Origin: Gnetum montanum
Taxonomy: Eukaryota > Streptophyta > Gnetopsida > Gnetales > Gnetaceae
Reading direction: 5' to 3'
Assembly: GCA_015680685.1 (NCBI GenBank)
Contig: MNCI01013584.1
Span: 614,454 to 678,453 of the forward strand
DNA: 64,000 nt
Each line of letters opens with the position of its first letter. The stretch's first letter is position 1. The translations under genes and the position numbers were made by a program. This document shows, in pieces, positions 34,308 through 46,649 of this stretch. The notes under the pieces were generated by a model. It was given only the letters and a program-made list of their open reading frames with translations. It was not told where the DNA came from and did not search any database.

Positions 34308-34663
34308 GGTTATAGTGTTGAGAATTGCTTAAGAATAGACTATAAATGTTAAAATAGGAGTAAATTCTCTCAGCTTGGAAAAATGGGGAAAAAGTCAACT
34401 CATAGATGAGTTGAATCACCCACTTTTAGAAGCTATAAAATAAAATTTTGGCAATAAAAAAAATGGGGGAAAGAGATATCAATGCCAAATTTGGAATTTA
34501 AAATTCACAACAAGTGTTGTGAAAAAAAAATCCCCAACCACTTACAAAAGGAGGGGAAAGACCAACATTAATTTTTTCAAGGGTTTTGGAGAAAAAGAAA
34601 AGTGAAGGAAAAGCTTGTAAATGGTTATGAAAATGATAGATTTGACTATAGAATTTAGGTGAA
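34308..34663 (-). other. Leader of element A
   Basis: AT-rich stretch between primer site and gag ATG. I see no gene or strong repeat in it. Confidence 0.5.
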
Positions 34664-34683
34664 GGCCTTCCTTCTAGCACCAA
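34664..34683 (-). other. Primer-binding site of element A
   Basis: The minus strand reads TTGGTGCTAGAAGGAAGGCC, about eight bases inside the right LTR. It differs from the site of B at two positions within the first 18. Confidence 0.72.
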
Positions 34684-34691
34684 GAAAAATT

Positions 34692-36299
34692 TGTGTGACT
34701 AAAAACCTCAATTGTTGGAATGTTGGAATGGGAAAACCAAGGATCCTCAGTGAAAGCAGTTTCCCAACACCAAATCCTTAGGGCATTTATGATAAAAATG
34801 GGATTTGGGGCACCTTGGATGATCTAGTAGATTGACTAGGGACTTAGGAGATGCAAAATGCAAAAATATAAATAGATTTGAATAATGCACAAATAATAAA
34901 TTTAATTTTATTCAACAAAAAACTCAAAACTTAAAAAATTTATTGAGAAAAGAATAAAGAATAAGTTAGAGAAATGTGTACAAAAAATGATGCCTAGATG
35001 AGCAAAAAAGAGGGTTCAGTTATGCAAGAGTTCAAAGCTTTTTGAGGCCAAGATTATTTGCTCTATGATTTGAGTGCTAAGCCACTCTTGATGTTATTGA
35101 AATTTCCTTTATTACTACAACCTTGGATTTGCTAATTGGATCACTATTTTTTTTTTTTGGGGGGGNGGTGGGGTGGGGTGTTGTGTGGGGATGGTTTGAG
35201 AAAGGTGGAATATTTGGATTCCAAGTTGCTCCACGTTGGGTTTGGAATTCTAGAAGTGCAATGGTAATGTCAGAAATCCACTAAATCTTAAGGCCTCACT
35301 ACTTCCAAGTTGGGGTTCAAGAGAATGCACGTATGGGAACTTGCAAAAGCTCTTGAGTGCCTAAAAATGCCCCAAGTGTGGAATTGTGTGCATGATAATT
35401 ATTGAATGTGAGAAAAATTGCTAGAACCTATAAATGATGTTGGAGGCTAGCTTTTATGGGATCTTTGGACCATAAATGGGGCTACAAATTGGCAATGATT
35501 TGGCTGCAAATTGTCTACAAAAATGGCTGATAATTTGTTGCAAATTTAGGTGAAATGGGCTTCCAAAATTGGGGGGTTAGTAGACATAGTAAGTGCTTCC
35601 CCCCATGGCCATTTCATTTAGTATAAATAGTAACCAGGGCACACCTTCCACGTTGGAGATGAATCTTTCATGCTGAGCTCTCTACCTTGGTTGTTGAAGT
35701 GGCTAGTCAACATTAAAGTGCATGAAATGATGAATTTTGCTCCTTGTGGCTTCCATGTTGGGGGGATTGAATCTTCCACATTAGGAGAGAAAGTTTCTAG
35801 GCTAGGGGGAAAGTTTCCAAGTTGGAGGGAAACTTTCACATTGGTGGGGGGGTGGCGGCGGGGTGTGGGGGATGGAAAGCTTTCTAAGTTGAGGGGAGAA
35901 AGTTTCCAAATTGTGCATTTGGTCTCCATGTTAAAGGGGGCAAAGTCTCCAAACCCCCCACCCTTCCATGGTAGGGGTAGGTGAGATCTACCCTTCTACA
36001 AGTGTTTCTAGATTAGAAAAATGCATACTCCCCATAAAACCCATCAAATTGCCTTTTCTGGCATTTCAAAAGGCATTTTTGACCCCCCTGCAAGCTCAAA
36101 TATAGATACTAGGTAATGCTTTTCACCTGGGGAATGAGGCCTTGACCACTTATGAGGTAGTTTTTAGCCCCAAAAGTATAAAATATGTGAAATTTCCCAT
36201 TGTGAGTTACAATCTTCACATTTATAATGACATTTTGCCTTGAGTCTCATGGGATGGAAGTTGCATGATGGAGATTGGTTACAACATGCATAATTTTTC
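34692..36299 (-). repeat. Element A 5' LTR
   Basis: Its left end on the plus strand is TGTGTGAC (CA on the minus strand), next to the primer site. The right part (36103-36290) repeats bases 1-181. The last 12-18 bases expected from the left copy (ending ggtgtttca) are not found, so the right limit is uncertain. It contains repeated tttccaagttgga and ttccacattgg words (35640-35950) and a T/G homopolymer with one N near 35150-35166. Confidence 0.75.
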
Positions 36300-38507
36300 T
36301 AATGTGGGTTAGTGCAGGAATGTCCCACAAATAAGGCATTGATGAGAGAAACTGCTTGATGTTCACAAATCATGCTATGAATTGTTTTCATTTGACATTG
36401 AACATCTTGACTAGGTTTTGTAGATCATGGTAGTTATTCATCCTTTTGATTAGGTCCTTTGCAACTGATCATTGATCAGCAAATTGGTTCTAGAGGACTT
36501 CAAGCTTAATGTTGGCTATCACCAAATTTTTTTGGTCTCCTTGTGATGCTTAAATTCAACCTTGTAAAGGAGGTATGAATTGGCCACATGCTTTTTGAGT
36601 TTAGTCTTTGGCCTCCCCATGGTTAGCATAGCCAAGTTAGCATATCAGATGTTGGTAAACTTTACATATTCTATCATCTCCTCTATTTTCAACTCCTTAA
36701 GGTGGATTTTAGCCTTACCATACACATTTAGGTTATCAAAGATCAATTGCCATACATCATCTCATTATTGGAGTTGTTGGAGTGCCTCATTCATCTTTTC
36801 CTTTGCTAGTTGGATTTCTTTCTTATTAACTTCTTTGAGGAGCCTCACTTGGTCCTTGTAGTAATTTTTAACTCTTTCAAATTTTGGGCCCTCATTTTTT
36901 TAGGTGGCTACCTTGATTGTTGTCTTTTTTTTAAAGTGTCCATACTTGCTTCATAAAGAGATTTTGATTCTCTACTATTAACCTCCTCAAATCCAAGTTC
37001 ATCTTCACTAGTTGCTCCTACTACTATCTTATAAATTTGACCATCTGGTATTTTTGTTCCTTGATATTTCATAGGCAGTGAATATCCTTTGTAAGGACCA
37101 AGTTTTCTTTACATATTTGAGTTATGTCCTTATTGGTGTTGAAGGAAAGAGCTTTTGATAAGGAGGCATCAAAGACTATCACTACGTTAGAATTTTAGCG
37201 TTCTTGAATTTTAGTTGAAGCTATAGGAAAGCTTCATCTCTTGTGATGTCCTAGATGAGAATGATGGGGCTAGAGAGATGGGCCCTCAACTCCACAACTT
37301 TGGTGTTCAACTAATGGTTACTACAAAGGAGCATTTAATGCTTTGGCTACTATAGGAGCATTTAATGCTTTGGCTACATGATCTACCACAACTTCTACCA
37401 TTATTTCTTGATCATGGTGCTACATCATTAGGATAGTATCCTCCTCATCTTCCTCAAGGAATACTAAGAAAGTCATAGTATTTCTAGAAATTTTAGGGAA
37501 TTCTTGTTTTTTAGGGATGAACATCATAACTAGGCACTTGTATTTGTTCTTATGGGTGCCTACATGCATTGTGTGAAAAATAGTGGGATGGTCTCTTTTA
37601 TCCAATTGATTATTTTGGTGACTTTGTTGAGGTTTCTCAATGCTAGCCAATAGATAGATGATGCCTCACTAGTTGCCTAATCCTATTTTTATTGCAACAA
37701 TTGTTCATGGAGTTTTTTTATTCATTCAGTAGTTATGTGGACCTTTGGTGTGGTCTCACTAGTAGGAGGTGGTAGTGGTTGCTCCTCCTCCAGCAACTTG
37801 GTAACTACTTTGTCCTTCATCACCTCTTACTAGGACGTAGTAGGAGCATGGTGAAGCATGTCGTTGGCATAATGGGGCATGCCTCCCCTTCAATAGAGTT
37901 TGTGAATTAGACATGGAAAGGAGAATGTTTTCCTCCCTTGCTTAGTTTCTTTGAATGATTTCTTAATTTTAAGAAAGATGAGTTGAGGAATGTTGACAAG
38001 GAACTTGCCACATGCACAGGCTAAGAAGGTAGTCACCTTGCTAGGCCTCACTGTAGGATTGAGGTAATAGGGCATTATCTTAAAATAGGCTTACTCCACC
38101 TTGGAGAGTGCACTATTTGCCTTACAATCCATCACATAGCATCAGTGGATCCATTCCTTCTTTGCCTCTAGGTCCACTTGAGGGGAGATCAAGAGTTGCC
38201 TCATGTCTGGCAAGCTGAGGGCCTCAACCAAATAAGAGATGGTTATGTCCTTGATTTTGATGATGGCATCTCCCTATTAGTTGTTTTAGAAGAGGTATTT
38301 TTCTTCCATATACCATGCTCCATTGGAAGAGAAAATGGACCACATGGGAGACCCTTGCAATTTAGTTTGGACATCCTCTAGCACCAATTCCAAGAAGGAA
38401 TCAAAGTTTAGCTCTTGGGTAATTAAACTTTGGACCTCCTTGGAATGAATTCTTTCTAGGTCAGCATTGACCAATGTGACCTCAAGATTAGGTCTTGGCC
38501 TTGGCAC
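36300..38507 (-). pseudogene. 3' extra ORF of element H (decayed)
   Basis: Minus-strand pieces include HSKEVQSLITQELNFDSFLE, VLEDVQTKLQGSPMW (38507-38286), then FLVNIPQLIFLKIK and GRKTFSFPCLIHKLY (near 37900). These match MGKYNANLAKLYFMEIE and GKSTIPFPCLIKKLC in D. Further left, to 36300, the translation is charged and coiled-coil-like. The ORF lies after integrase, where Athila elements carry an extra (env-like position) gene, but I see no membrane anchor. Many stops. Confidence 0.6.
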
Positions 38508-40625
38508 CTCATCTTGATATGATTGGCTGGTCTTTGCTATGGGAATCTAATAAACAGATTCCACTTCAAACTTCTCCTGAAGAGGTCCCGTTACATGGGT
38601 TTCATCCTTTTGTTCCTAGGGATATTGTGGCTACTGGTTCCTTCCTCCTCTTGGTTGCTTCTCCCTTTATTAGGATGGTCATTCACATTTTGATCCCCTC
38701 TTTGGTGTCATTTGTGATCATAAATGTAACCAAGGATTAGTGATTAATGTGTAACCCTTAATGTTCTATGATACCTTTCTTCTTTTGGGTAAGTTACACT
38801 TAGGTTAGTTATAATCATGTAAGATTGATTATTTTATTATTGTTTTATTAATATTTTATTCATTTAGCTATCTAAATTTGTTGGTGAGGCTTAACTTGGT
38901 GTAGATGGTGATTTTAATATTATTTTATTAGTTAAACCTTGAGGAGTTAGAGAAGTTTTGAAAAATTTTTCATCATAAACCATAGGTTTGTGGTTCCCAT
39001 GATGTAAAGCTCACCTTTGATAGCTAGAGGGCTGAAGAACAAGTTGAATTGAATAAGTGGTTTGCAAGTTATAGTGCATAGAAGGTGCTTTAGGCTTTGA
39101 AGATTGCAAAAATCCCCTAGTGTTGGTGCATATATATAGACTTTTTATCATGCGTTGATGGGGATATATTGATAATGCATTTTTCTACATCAATGAGGAT
39201 GTGTTGATGTAGCCTATGAAGATAATTTTTCACATTAAAAAACTAAGTGATAGGAATAGTGAGATGATGAAATTGGAGTCCAAAGGAAGCTAGAAAACCT
39301 TAGAATATGGATAAATCATGGAAGAGGGCTTAAAATTAATTTGGAAAAGGATATTTTAATGAAATTATAGTATTAAGAATCATACAAATTGGATGTTTCT
39401 TGTTGAAAAGCAATGGAATTGAGTGCAAAATAACCAAGGGATAGGAAGTTTAACCAGCCAGACCAAGTAGTATGCAAGTGCGTCCTCCCCATAGCAGGCT
39501 CATGCCCTTAATGCCCTTGCATGCCCTCATACCTAGGAGTTCGTAGGTAGAAAGGATGATTAATGGTAATTAATTATTAAAAATCAAATCCACATAAGAA
39601 ATCACTAAGGAATTAAGACATATCGAAATAGACACACTGATCAAACATGATAAGAGGCAGTGAGGTGGTAGATGATAAGAATAGATGATGAGAGAGAGAA
39701 AGAGTGGTAATGGAGTCTTACATCCTAGTCACATGAAGTCCTTTGTGAAGTTTGTGATTAATGTGACTCGATAGTGTTCTATCCTTAGTTGCAATCAAGT
39801 CCACCAACTTTTAGTGACTTCACATTAGTACATTTAGATCATTCAATGCCCAAAGTTTATGAATACTCCGAAAGATCATCCATCATTCCAAATAGAGAGA
39901 AAACTGAGGTAGGAAGGAAAAAGGGTCTTAGTTAGAGGACTACCTTTATGCATGGGTAACATGCCTTTTTAGCCCCATAACTAGTTCTTATAGCCTATTA
40001 TTTCATCTAAGGGATATGCTTTGAATTTCCATGTTGCTGTTATTTTTTTCATGGAAATCACACCATGCAAACACATTGCTTCTTGTTATTGATCAATGTT
40101 AGGAATGGTGAAGAATTGATGAGAATACCCATAAAACTCTAGATGGTAGATAGATACAAAAAGGTGATAAGTCTCCTTGAAGTTACATCCTTGTCAATTC
40201 CACTTGGTTCATTCCAAATTGGAAAGTACCAAGATCATGGATTTTTTATAAGTTGTTATTACGAGGGGACCTCATGTTTCCAAAATGAGAGAACACCATG
40301 GAGTTAAGTAGAATGGGTGGAAGACATGAGCTCATTGCCTCATATCATGAGAAAACCAATGTTCCATTAATCAATATCATAAGCGAAAGATGAAATCTAG
40401 TCATTAAGTAACTAATTCAATTGATATAGTTTAATGAACCTCCAACAATCAATAGTTGTATCAAGCATCAAAGTCTTGATGGAAATAAAGAAGAGAAACA
40501 CATGTAAGAAAATTAAAATAAGAAAAAATATAAAATAAATTGCAAAATATTCAAGAAAATAAAAAAATTTATAAAGAAAAATGTGAAACAAAACATTGAA
40601 AAATTGAGGAGCTTATTAAAGAATG
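38508..40625 (-). other. Spacer of element H between integrase and 3' ORF
   Basis: AT-rich, no gene recognised. A stretch around 40160-40240 read on the minus strand (gaaccaagtggaattgac) matches 48448-48486 in D (gaaccaagtgggaatgta), which shows it is the homologous spacer. Confidence 0.6.
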
Positions 40626-40856
40626 TTAGCATTGATGGCCATCTCTCCCATGATTGAGTTGGAAGGGAGAGATATGAAAGATTGAGCATGCTTGGCCATC
40701 AGTTAAGGTGTTGTTGCCACTAGTTATTCTTATCTCTAGGAAAGGTTTAACTTGTTGCATTTTGACCAATAACCTTTTGTTTGGGCTAGTAGGGTGGTAA
40801 ATCATCATGGCCCTAGATGGAAAAGTTTCATGAATAATGTAACGATCCTCCCATAG
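40626..40856 (-). pseudogene. Integrase C-terminus of element H, cut by D
   Basis: The minus strand reads LLWEDRYIIHETFPSRAMMI, then LLVKMQQVKPFLE and SIFHISPFQLNHG, which line up with ILWEGPYIVHVTYPSG, LILVNIQQVKSYYE and SIFHFPDHHNSHG in D. The reading frame runs on past 40856 into the LTR of D, which shows the insertion point. Confidence 0.72.
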
Positions 40857-41743
40857 TAATAACTCATGGTTTTGTAAGCTATGATATTGGGAATCTGATA
40901 TTGAAGTCAAGATATCGGATCCCCAATATTGGAGCCCATGATACGATGTTGGATATCTAATATCACTGATGTGTGAAAGGCCTATAAATATAACACTTAG
41001 GCACACCATTTGAGGAACTTTCATTCCACCCTTTGGTAGACTCTTGCAGTTTGTTTTTGTAGTTTTAGTGATAGAGTGAATGCTTATAGTGTGGTGTTGA
41101 GCAGTTGTACATAATCTTTATTTGAGTAAAGTGTACTTGGGCATAGTTCATGTCTATAAATAAAGATCAAGATTGCTTTCCATCATTGCAACATCCACTT
41201 TGTTTTTACTAATTTTCTTAGCATAGTTTTTACTACTTTCTAGATAATCATTTACATTTCCAAGTGTTGTACTTTACTTGTTCATTAGTAAAGTGGAATG
41301 AGTACAACTAGTTTTGAGCATTTAAGTGTAATTGATTAGTAATCCTAGTAGTGTTATAGCTTGCTTCACCCAGTAGCATAATTCTTGGTAATCTAGTAAT
41401 GGTTATATGAGCCCAAGACATGTATGGTAAGCCAAAACTAGATGCTCATTGCTCTAGGCTAGTTTAGATTTACCTTCTTATTGTTAGTTAGATTAAAGAA
41501 TTAATTTTTCCACTACTGTTAAGATTAGTAGAAGGCCATAAAAACATCAATTATCATATACCTCACTATGGGCTAAACCATACATGACAAAGCTACCACT
41601 AGTCCAACTGAGAAGATAATGTTATGTGATCAATGCTTAACAATCTAGATGCCAAAACTAGTCACATCCATAGAATTGGACTGGATCATGCATGAACACT
41701 TGTGATTTATATTGTTTGGTGTAGGAGTACCTACTACTCATCA
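40857..41743 (+). repeat. Element D 5' LTR
   Basis: 887 bp. It matches 55838-56563 (for example gtgatagagtgaatgc and catcaattatcatata in both). The start is TA where the 3' copy has TG, and it ends ACTCATCA. TATAAATA lies at 40983-40990. Bases 40880-40970 are crowded with gatatt, gatatc and caatatt words. Confidence 0.82.
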
Positions 41744-41762
41744 TTGGCATTGTTTCCAAGGA
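41744..41762 (+). other. Primer-binding site of element D (degenerate tRNA-Asp type)
   Basis: TTGGCATTGTTTCCAAGGA follows the LTR directly. It differs from the tRNA-Asp-complementary site used by Athila elements at six positions, five of them C-to-T or G-to-A changes. Element E has a second degenerate version at 59143. Confidence 0.65.
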
Positions 41763-41882
41763 TAAGCCAATGTTATGCTAAGTAATTGATTTTTCAAAGT
41801 TTTTTGTATTTGAAACTTAAATTCAAATCCAACAAACATAAGTAAAGCATACTTTTAACTCAAACCATTTAAAAATTATAAC

Positions 41883-44400
41883 ATGGCTTCACATAATGAT
41901 AAACCATCACTTGTTAAGGAGACAAGAAGAAGTAGTGATAGAATTATTGATGAAGTAGAATGGGGGATGCCAATGTAGACACAAATCACTTATGCTCACA
42001 TTGATCCATGCCATCTAGATTTTACTTTCATCTTCCATTAAGACAAGTAGATGAGGTGGAGAGACATGCAAGGTAACATAGTCCCTATGAACCCACCAAG
42101 GAGTATATGAGAAGAGATGCTACCATGGACATCAAACATATACATAGCAAAGGAATGCAGACTAACAATTTTGTTATCATAGAAGAATTTGATGCTGATC
42201 AATTCATTTTAGAACAACTCCACAAGAACTATGAGGAGCCTTCAAAGACATCTACCATTAGATTAGAGGAACCTACCAAAGTCCAAATTCATTCTACTCT
42301 ATTTGAGACACATAAGATGAAGGTTACTGACTTAAGATACAAGTAGGACTCTAGACTAAGGGATCCTTCTAAGTCTTACAAAGAGACATACAAGAGGCAT
42401 GAAACGAAAGCCAGTCAACATCATTCTCCTACCATCTCATCTACCTCATCAAGATCATTAGAGGACTCTAACAAGAGAAGGCAAAAATACCAAGACTTTG
42501 ATAGGGATGAAAGGAGAATTCATGGTCATCATTATAGATATTCAAGGTATTTTGATTTAGAAGATGAAGAGCATGAAAGAAGGGGAAGAAGAGATAGAAG
42601 AGAGGATCAAGAGAGGCATGAGCATAGAAGGGATCACAGCTACAATAGAGCATATGAACTTGACCACAATGACGAACCCCTTATGGTAACCTAAAGTATG
42701 ATAAATATTCAGGAAACTATCTACATACTGACCAGGAACATGAGACATACCCAAATCAAATGGCTAGACATGAACAATATGCCACGATTTGAAGGTGGTT
42801 ACAATGCTAATCCCTAGCATCACCTTCAAGCATTTCACAATGCTTATTCCCTTCAAAACATAGAGAGTGATTAGTAGAAATTGAAACTATTTTCTAGAAC
42901 ACTTGTAAAAGAAGCAGAAAGTTGGTATAGGTCATTGGAACTTGAATCCATAAAATGTTAGAGTAACATGCTTGAAATTTTTAATGATAAATATCATTCC
43001 TATTCATGAGTGTCAAATCTAAGAAAATAAATCTAGAATTGGAAATAAGAGACTTATTTAACCCTTGATGCATCAATGGGTAGATATAATTCATTGTTAC
43101 ACAGATGCCCATGCCATAGATTTTCATCAAAGGAACAACTTAGGCACATCATAGATGGACTAAGAAGAAAAATAAGAGAGATCCTTGGGGTTTATGCCTA
43201 AGGAATATCATCAAAACTAACCATCCATCAGATTTAAAGAGTCACCAACCAAGTAGCAAAAGAATAAGGATAAATTATAAAGAGGGAATTAGCTAAAGAA
43301 TACAATAGAGATTCATCAATTCAAAAGAGAGATGCATAGGTGTGTGATATCCAAGAGGAATAAACCTTGGATTAGGTCATCCGAAAAGAGATGCACCAAT
43401 CTAAAAATATATTATTGATGTAATCATACAGGTAGTAAAAATGTGGTATTCAATTGATGAAAGATGCAAAATAGCATTAAAGATTGTGGAGAAAATAGTA
43501 GAGCAAACCTTTGTAAGAGGAAAAATCAAAAGAAAGAAGAGAGAACTTGGATGCAAAGTCAAAGTTGCTTCAATAGCTAAGGTCTCAGATACCAACTCAA
43601 TAGATGAAGAAGGTTGTACTGTGTGTTAGTACGAACATCCTATGGGATGTTGTCTAATCATGACACATCTGCAAGAAATAGGGGCATATGTACTTAACCC
43701 CAAACTTATTTAGAAATAGATTCCCAAATGGTTACCATATCCTCAAGGTAACTATATACATCGATCTCAACCAATGTACTATCCTAGTGGAGCTTTACTA
43801 TAGTCATTGGACCAAGATTATTGGTACTGATAGTAGCCTAAATCGTGGGCTACACAATCACTACACCAAAAATATCCATACTAATTGCTAGACCTATAAA
43901 AATATTTCATCCAACATCCAATATTGGTTAATCGTGCCACTACTTAGGCCCCATAGTACTATTCAACTATATATCATAGATTGATGCCACCAAGGATTGA
44001 TCCCAACTCATATGTACATCCACCAATAGCTAGAACTTCTACTTAACACTCAAATCCTATGCCACTAGTGCCACCTTGTTTTATTTAGGGAAACTTGCCA
44101 TCACAACCCTCAAAAAAGAATACTACAAGTGCAGTTAATATGCATGAGGGGAAGGTTACTTATGAGTCTCAACCCAAGAAACAACCATTTTTTAGAACAA
44201 GTCCATAAACGAATACGTGGATGAGGAACACTTCTAATTCCACCCCATCCATATTAAGTCCTTCTCAATGCAATAAGATTTTTACTTTATCAAGTTCAAA
44301 TGTCATAACTATCATGATTGCATAAATAGTAACCCATTGGATCAAGGTAGGGATTCTCTCATAGAAAAGAATTGATCCAAGAGGTCCCTTGATTTATCTC
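41883..44400 (+). pseudogene. gag of element D (decayed)
   Basis: ATG 41883 (MASHNDKPSLV) matches the start at 59288 in E in position, and both share a DFTFI motif soon after. The capsid-like part near 42780-43200 has KLFSRTLVKEAESWYRSLEL, paralleled by KLFPRTLIKKVKSWYQSLEL in E (near 60380-60440). An Arg/Glu/His-rich stretch lies near 42360-42660. The last kilobase is too broken to follow. Confidence 0.65.
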
Positions 44401-44426
44401 CAAATAGAAGGATAAAAATCATGGAA

Positions 44427-44760
44427 AGCTCTATTAGATTCTAGGTCTAGAGTAAATATGATATCTCAAGACATGTACCAAGCCTAGAACCTTCCACCAC
44501 TAAAGAAAAGTAACATTTTTTTAAAGCTTGTAGACCAATCAATCATAGTTCCACTTGAATAGGTGTATGATGTGATTACCACTATTAGTGGCTGGTCCTA
44601 TCCTACCGATTTTGTAGTTATTAACATGGGGATAAACAAGGGAGAATTCCTAATTATCATGGGAATATCTTGGCTTAGCACCATGGATGCAAAGCTTAGA
44701 ATTCATGATTTTTCCTTGGAAATTTCCAAGGAGGAGGAAGCCAGAATCATACACAGATGA
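44427..44760 (+). pseudogene. Protease of element D (decayed)
   Basis: It reads ALLDSRSRVNMISQDMY, LKLVDQSIIVPLE and, in a 65-residue open stretch, YPTDFVVINMGINKGEFLII with MGISWLSTMDAKLRIHDF. This is the order of Athila-type aspartic proteases. The active-site Gly is Arg (D-S-R), so it is inactive. Confidence 0.65.
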
Positions 44761-45029
44761 AGGGTTCCATGTATTGCATATAGTAATCAAGAGTTCAATT
44801 GCATGCAAAGAATTTGGGCTATTAAACAAAAAGAGAGTAATACATGTAATCAATGTGTAGAAACAAGATGTGTGCAAAATTGCTTGTATGCAAAAGCCAC
44901 CCAAGAAAAGGCTGTCCAGTGGTTAATTACTAATGAAGAAACTTAATTTGATAAGTACATGGAACTAGAAGAATAGATCATCAGTACCTATGTTGTAGAA
45001 ATAGATAAGTTGGAATAGCTAAGAAAATA

Positions 45030-46210
45030 CACTCTTACCCCTAGAATAATTAGGAGGAAGAAATAGACTAGGGATGCTTGGAAATCCTAGATATAATGGA
45101 ACCAAAACCATTATAATTGAAAGTCCTACAATTTTAGAATATCCATTTTTGAACAACAAGAAGCTAATAATTGTTAATGCTAACCTAGACAAAGAGCAAA
45201 AAGGGAAACTATTGGATGTGCTCAACAGGTGGTCTACAACATTCATATGGTCTTATGATGAGATCAAGGGAATTGATCCACAAATTTGTCAACACTGAAT
45301 CTCTACTGATCCTACAGTTAAACCAAAATTCTAACCTTAGCAAAGGCTTAATCTTGAACTCAAGGAGGTAGTCAAGTAAGAGTTGGAAAATTTTTTGAAG
45401 GTAGAATTTATTTATCCAATTGTGGATAGTGAGTCAATAAGTCCTTTGGTGATAGTTCCAAACAAGGAAGGCAAATGGTGCATTTGCATTGACTTTCGGT
45501 TGTTGAATTCAACCACATTTAAGGATCATTTCTGACTACCATTTATTGATTAAGTTTTGGATACAATTTCAGGACATGAATATTACTATTTTCTAGATGG
45601 GTACAATGGATACAATCAAATTCGCATTACACCCAAAGACTAAGAGAAGACCATGTTCACTAGCCCATGGGAAACATTTCCTTACAAACAGATGCCTTTT
45701 AGTGTTTGCAATGCACGAGCAACCTTCTAGAGATTGGTGTTAATTATCTTACAGAAGAAAATTGGCAATGGTATTGAAGTCTCTATGCATGATTTCTCTA
45801 CATATGGGCTAGATTCCAAACAAGCATTGGATCAACTAGAGTAGGTACTTAAATGATGGGTTGAAACCAATTTAAAGCTCAACTGTCAAAAGAGTCATCT
45901 TATGGTTTAGGAAGGCATAGTGTTGGGACAAAAAATCCCTTAGAGGGATATAGAGGTAGATCCTAAAAAAATTAGAGTCATAAAAAACATCACTCAATGG
46001 TGACAAATAGTGAAAGATGTAAGATCTTTTTTTGATCATACAGGATACTATAGAAGATTTATTGAAAATTTTTTGAAAATAGCTAAATCATTGGTAGAAC
46101 TTAAAAAAAAGGATGCATCCTTCAAGTATACTACATCATGTGAAAAGGCATTTAAAGTCTTGAAGAAGAAGTTAGTTGGGATACCAATCCTCCAAGCTAC
46201 AGATTAGGAA
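45030..46210 (+). pseudogene. Reverse transcriptase of element D (decayed)
   Basis: Segments: LDKEQKGKLLDVLNRWSTTF, SYDEIKGIDPQICQH, CIDFRLLNSTTF, FLDGYNGYNQIRITPKD, QMPFSVCNARATF, SMHDFSTYGLDS, EGIVLGQKIP and SFFDHTGYYRRFIENF. The catalytic MDDF-type box reads MHDF, so the first Asp is lost. Several stops (TAG, TGA) are spread over the domain. Confidence 0.78.
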
Positions 46211-46640
46211 AGGCCTTTTCATATCATGATAGATGCTTCCAATTATGCACTTGGTGCTATATTAACACAACTTGATGATCAAAAGAGACCATATTACATA
46301 CATTGTGCCAAGAGGAGCATCACTGGAGCATAACTAAATTTCACCAACACTAAAAAGGAGCTGATGGCTATGGTGTATGTGCTTGAAAAATTTAGATATT
46401 ATGTGCTTAGTTACTAGATATATGTCCACACTGATCATAGTGTTATCTGATTTTTAATGAACAAGCCAAAAATTAGTCCTAGAGTGATAAGATGACTTGT
46501 GATTCTTCAAGAGTTTGACATAATAATGATTGATAAAAATGGAAAGAAAATGTTGAAGGATCATTTATCAAGGTTAACATGGGATGTAGATAACTAAATA
46601 GAACATTTAACAGACCAATTTCTTGATGAGGACTTGTTTA
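46211..46640 (+). pseudogene. RNase H of element D (decayed)
   Basis: It reads RPFHIMIDASNYALGAILTQ, then NFTNTKKELMAMVYVLEKFR and VHTDHSVI, the Asp-Glu-Asp pattern of the gypsy RNase H that follows RT. Three or more stops. Confidence 0.72.
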
Positions 46641-46649
46641 CTAAGATAG

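Larger units (their letters stand above)
1..36299 (-). mobile_element. Element A: giant Tat-like Ty3/gypsy LTR retrotransposon, split by element B
   Basis: On the minus strand the order is 5' LTR (right), primer site, gag, protease, a block with an opposite-strand gene, RT, RNase H, integrase, polypurine tract and 3' LTR (left, running out of the window at base 1). The first 199 bases are a direct repeat of the right LTR. Without the 18.16 kb insertion B (14895-33053) about 18.1 kb of A is visible, so the full element was near 19.5 kb. Every coding part carries stops or frameshifts, so A is an old, dead copy. The right end is approximate because the expected LTR terminus is not recognisable there. 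Confidence 0.88.
36300..40856 (-). mobile_element. Element H: fragment of an Athila-like retrotransposon (minus)
   Basis: From right to left it holds the integrase C-terminus, a non-coding spacer and a long decayed 3' ORF, each matching the 3' half of element D. It is cut on the left by A (inside the 3' ORF) and on the right by D (inside the integrase end). No LTR of H is visible in the window. Confidence 0.7.

Noticed and set aside
35612-35630. TATAAATAG on the plus strand in the LTR of A
   Set aside because: The LTR of A is oriented minus, so a plus-strand TATA box would face the wrong way. It may be chance in AT-rich DNA.
36281-36290. LTR end of A at tgca (36290), with the matching position 181 on the left
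   Set aside because: It looked like a TG/CA terminus, but the left copy continues to TGAAACACC next to the polypurine tract at 199-212, which equals the arrangement in B. The terminus at 199 is preferred.
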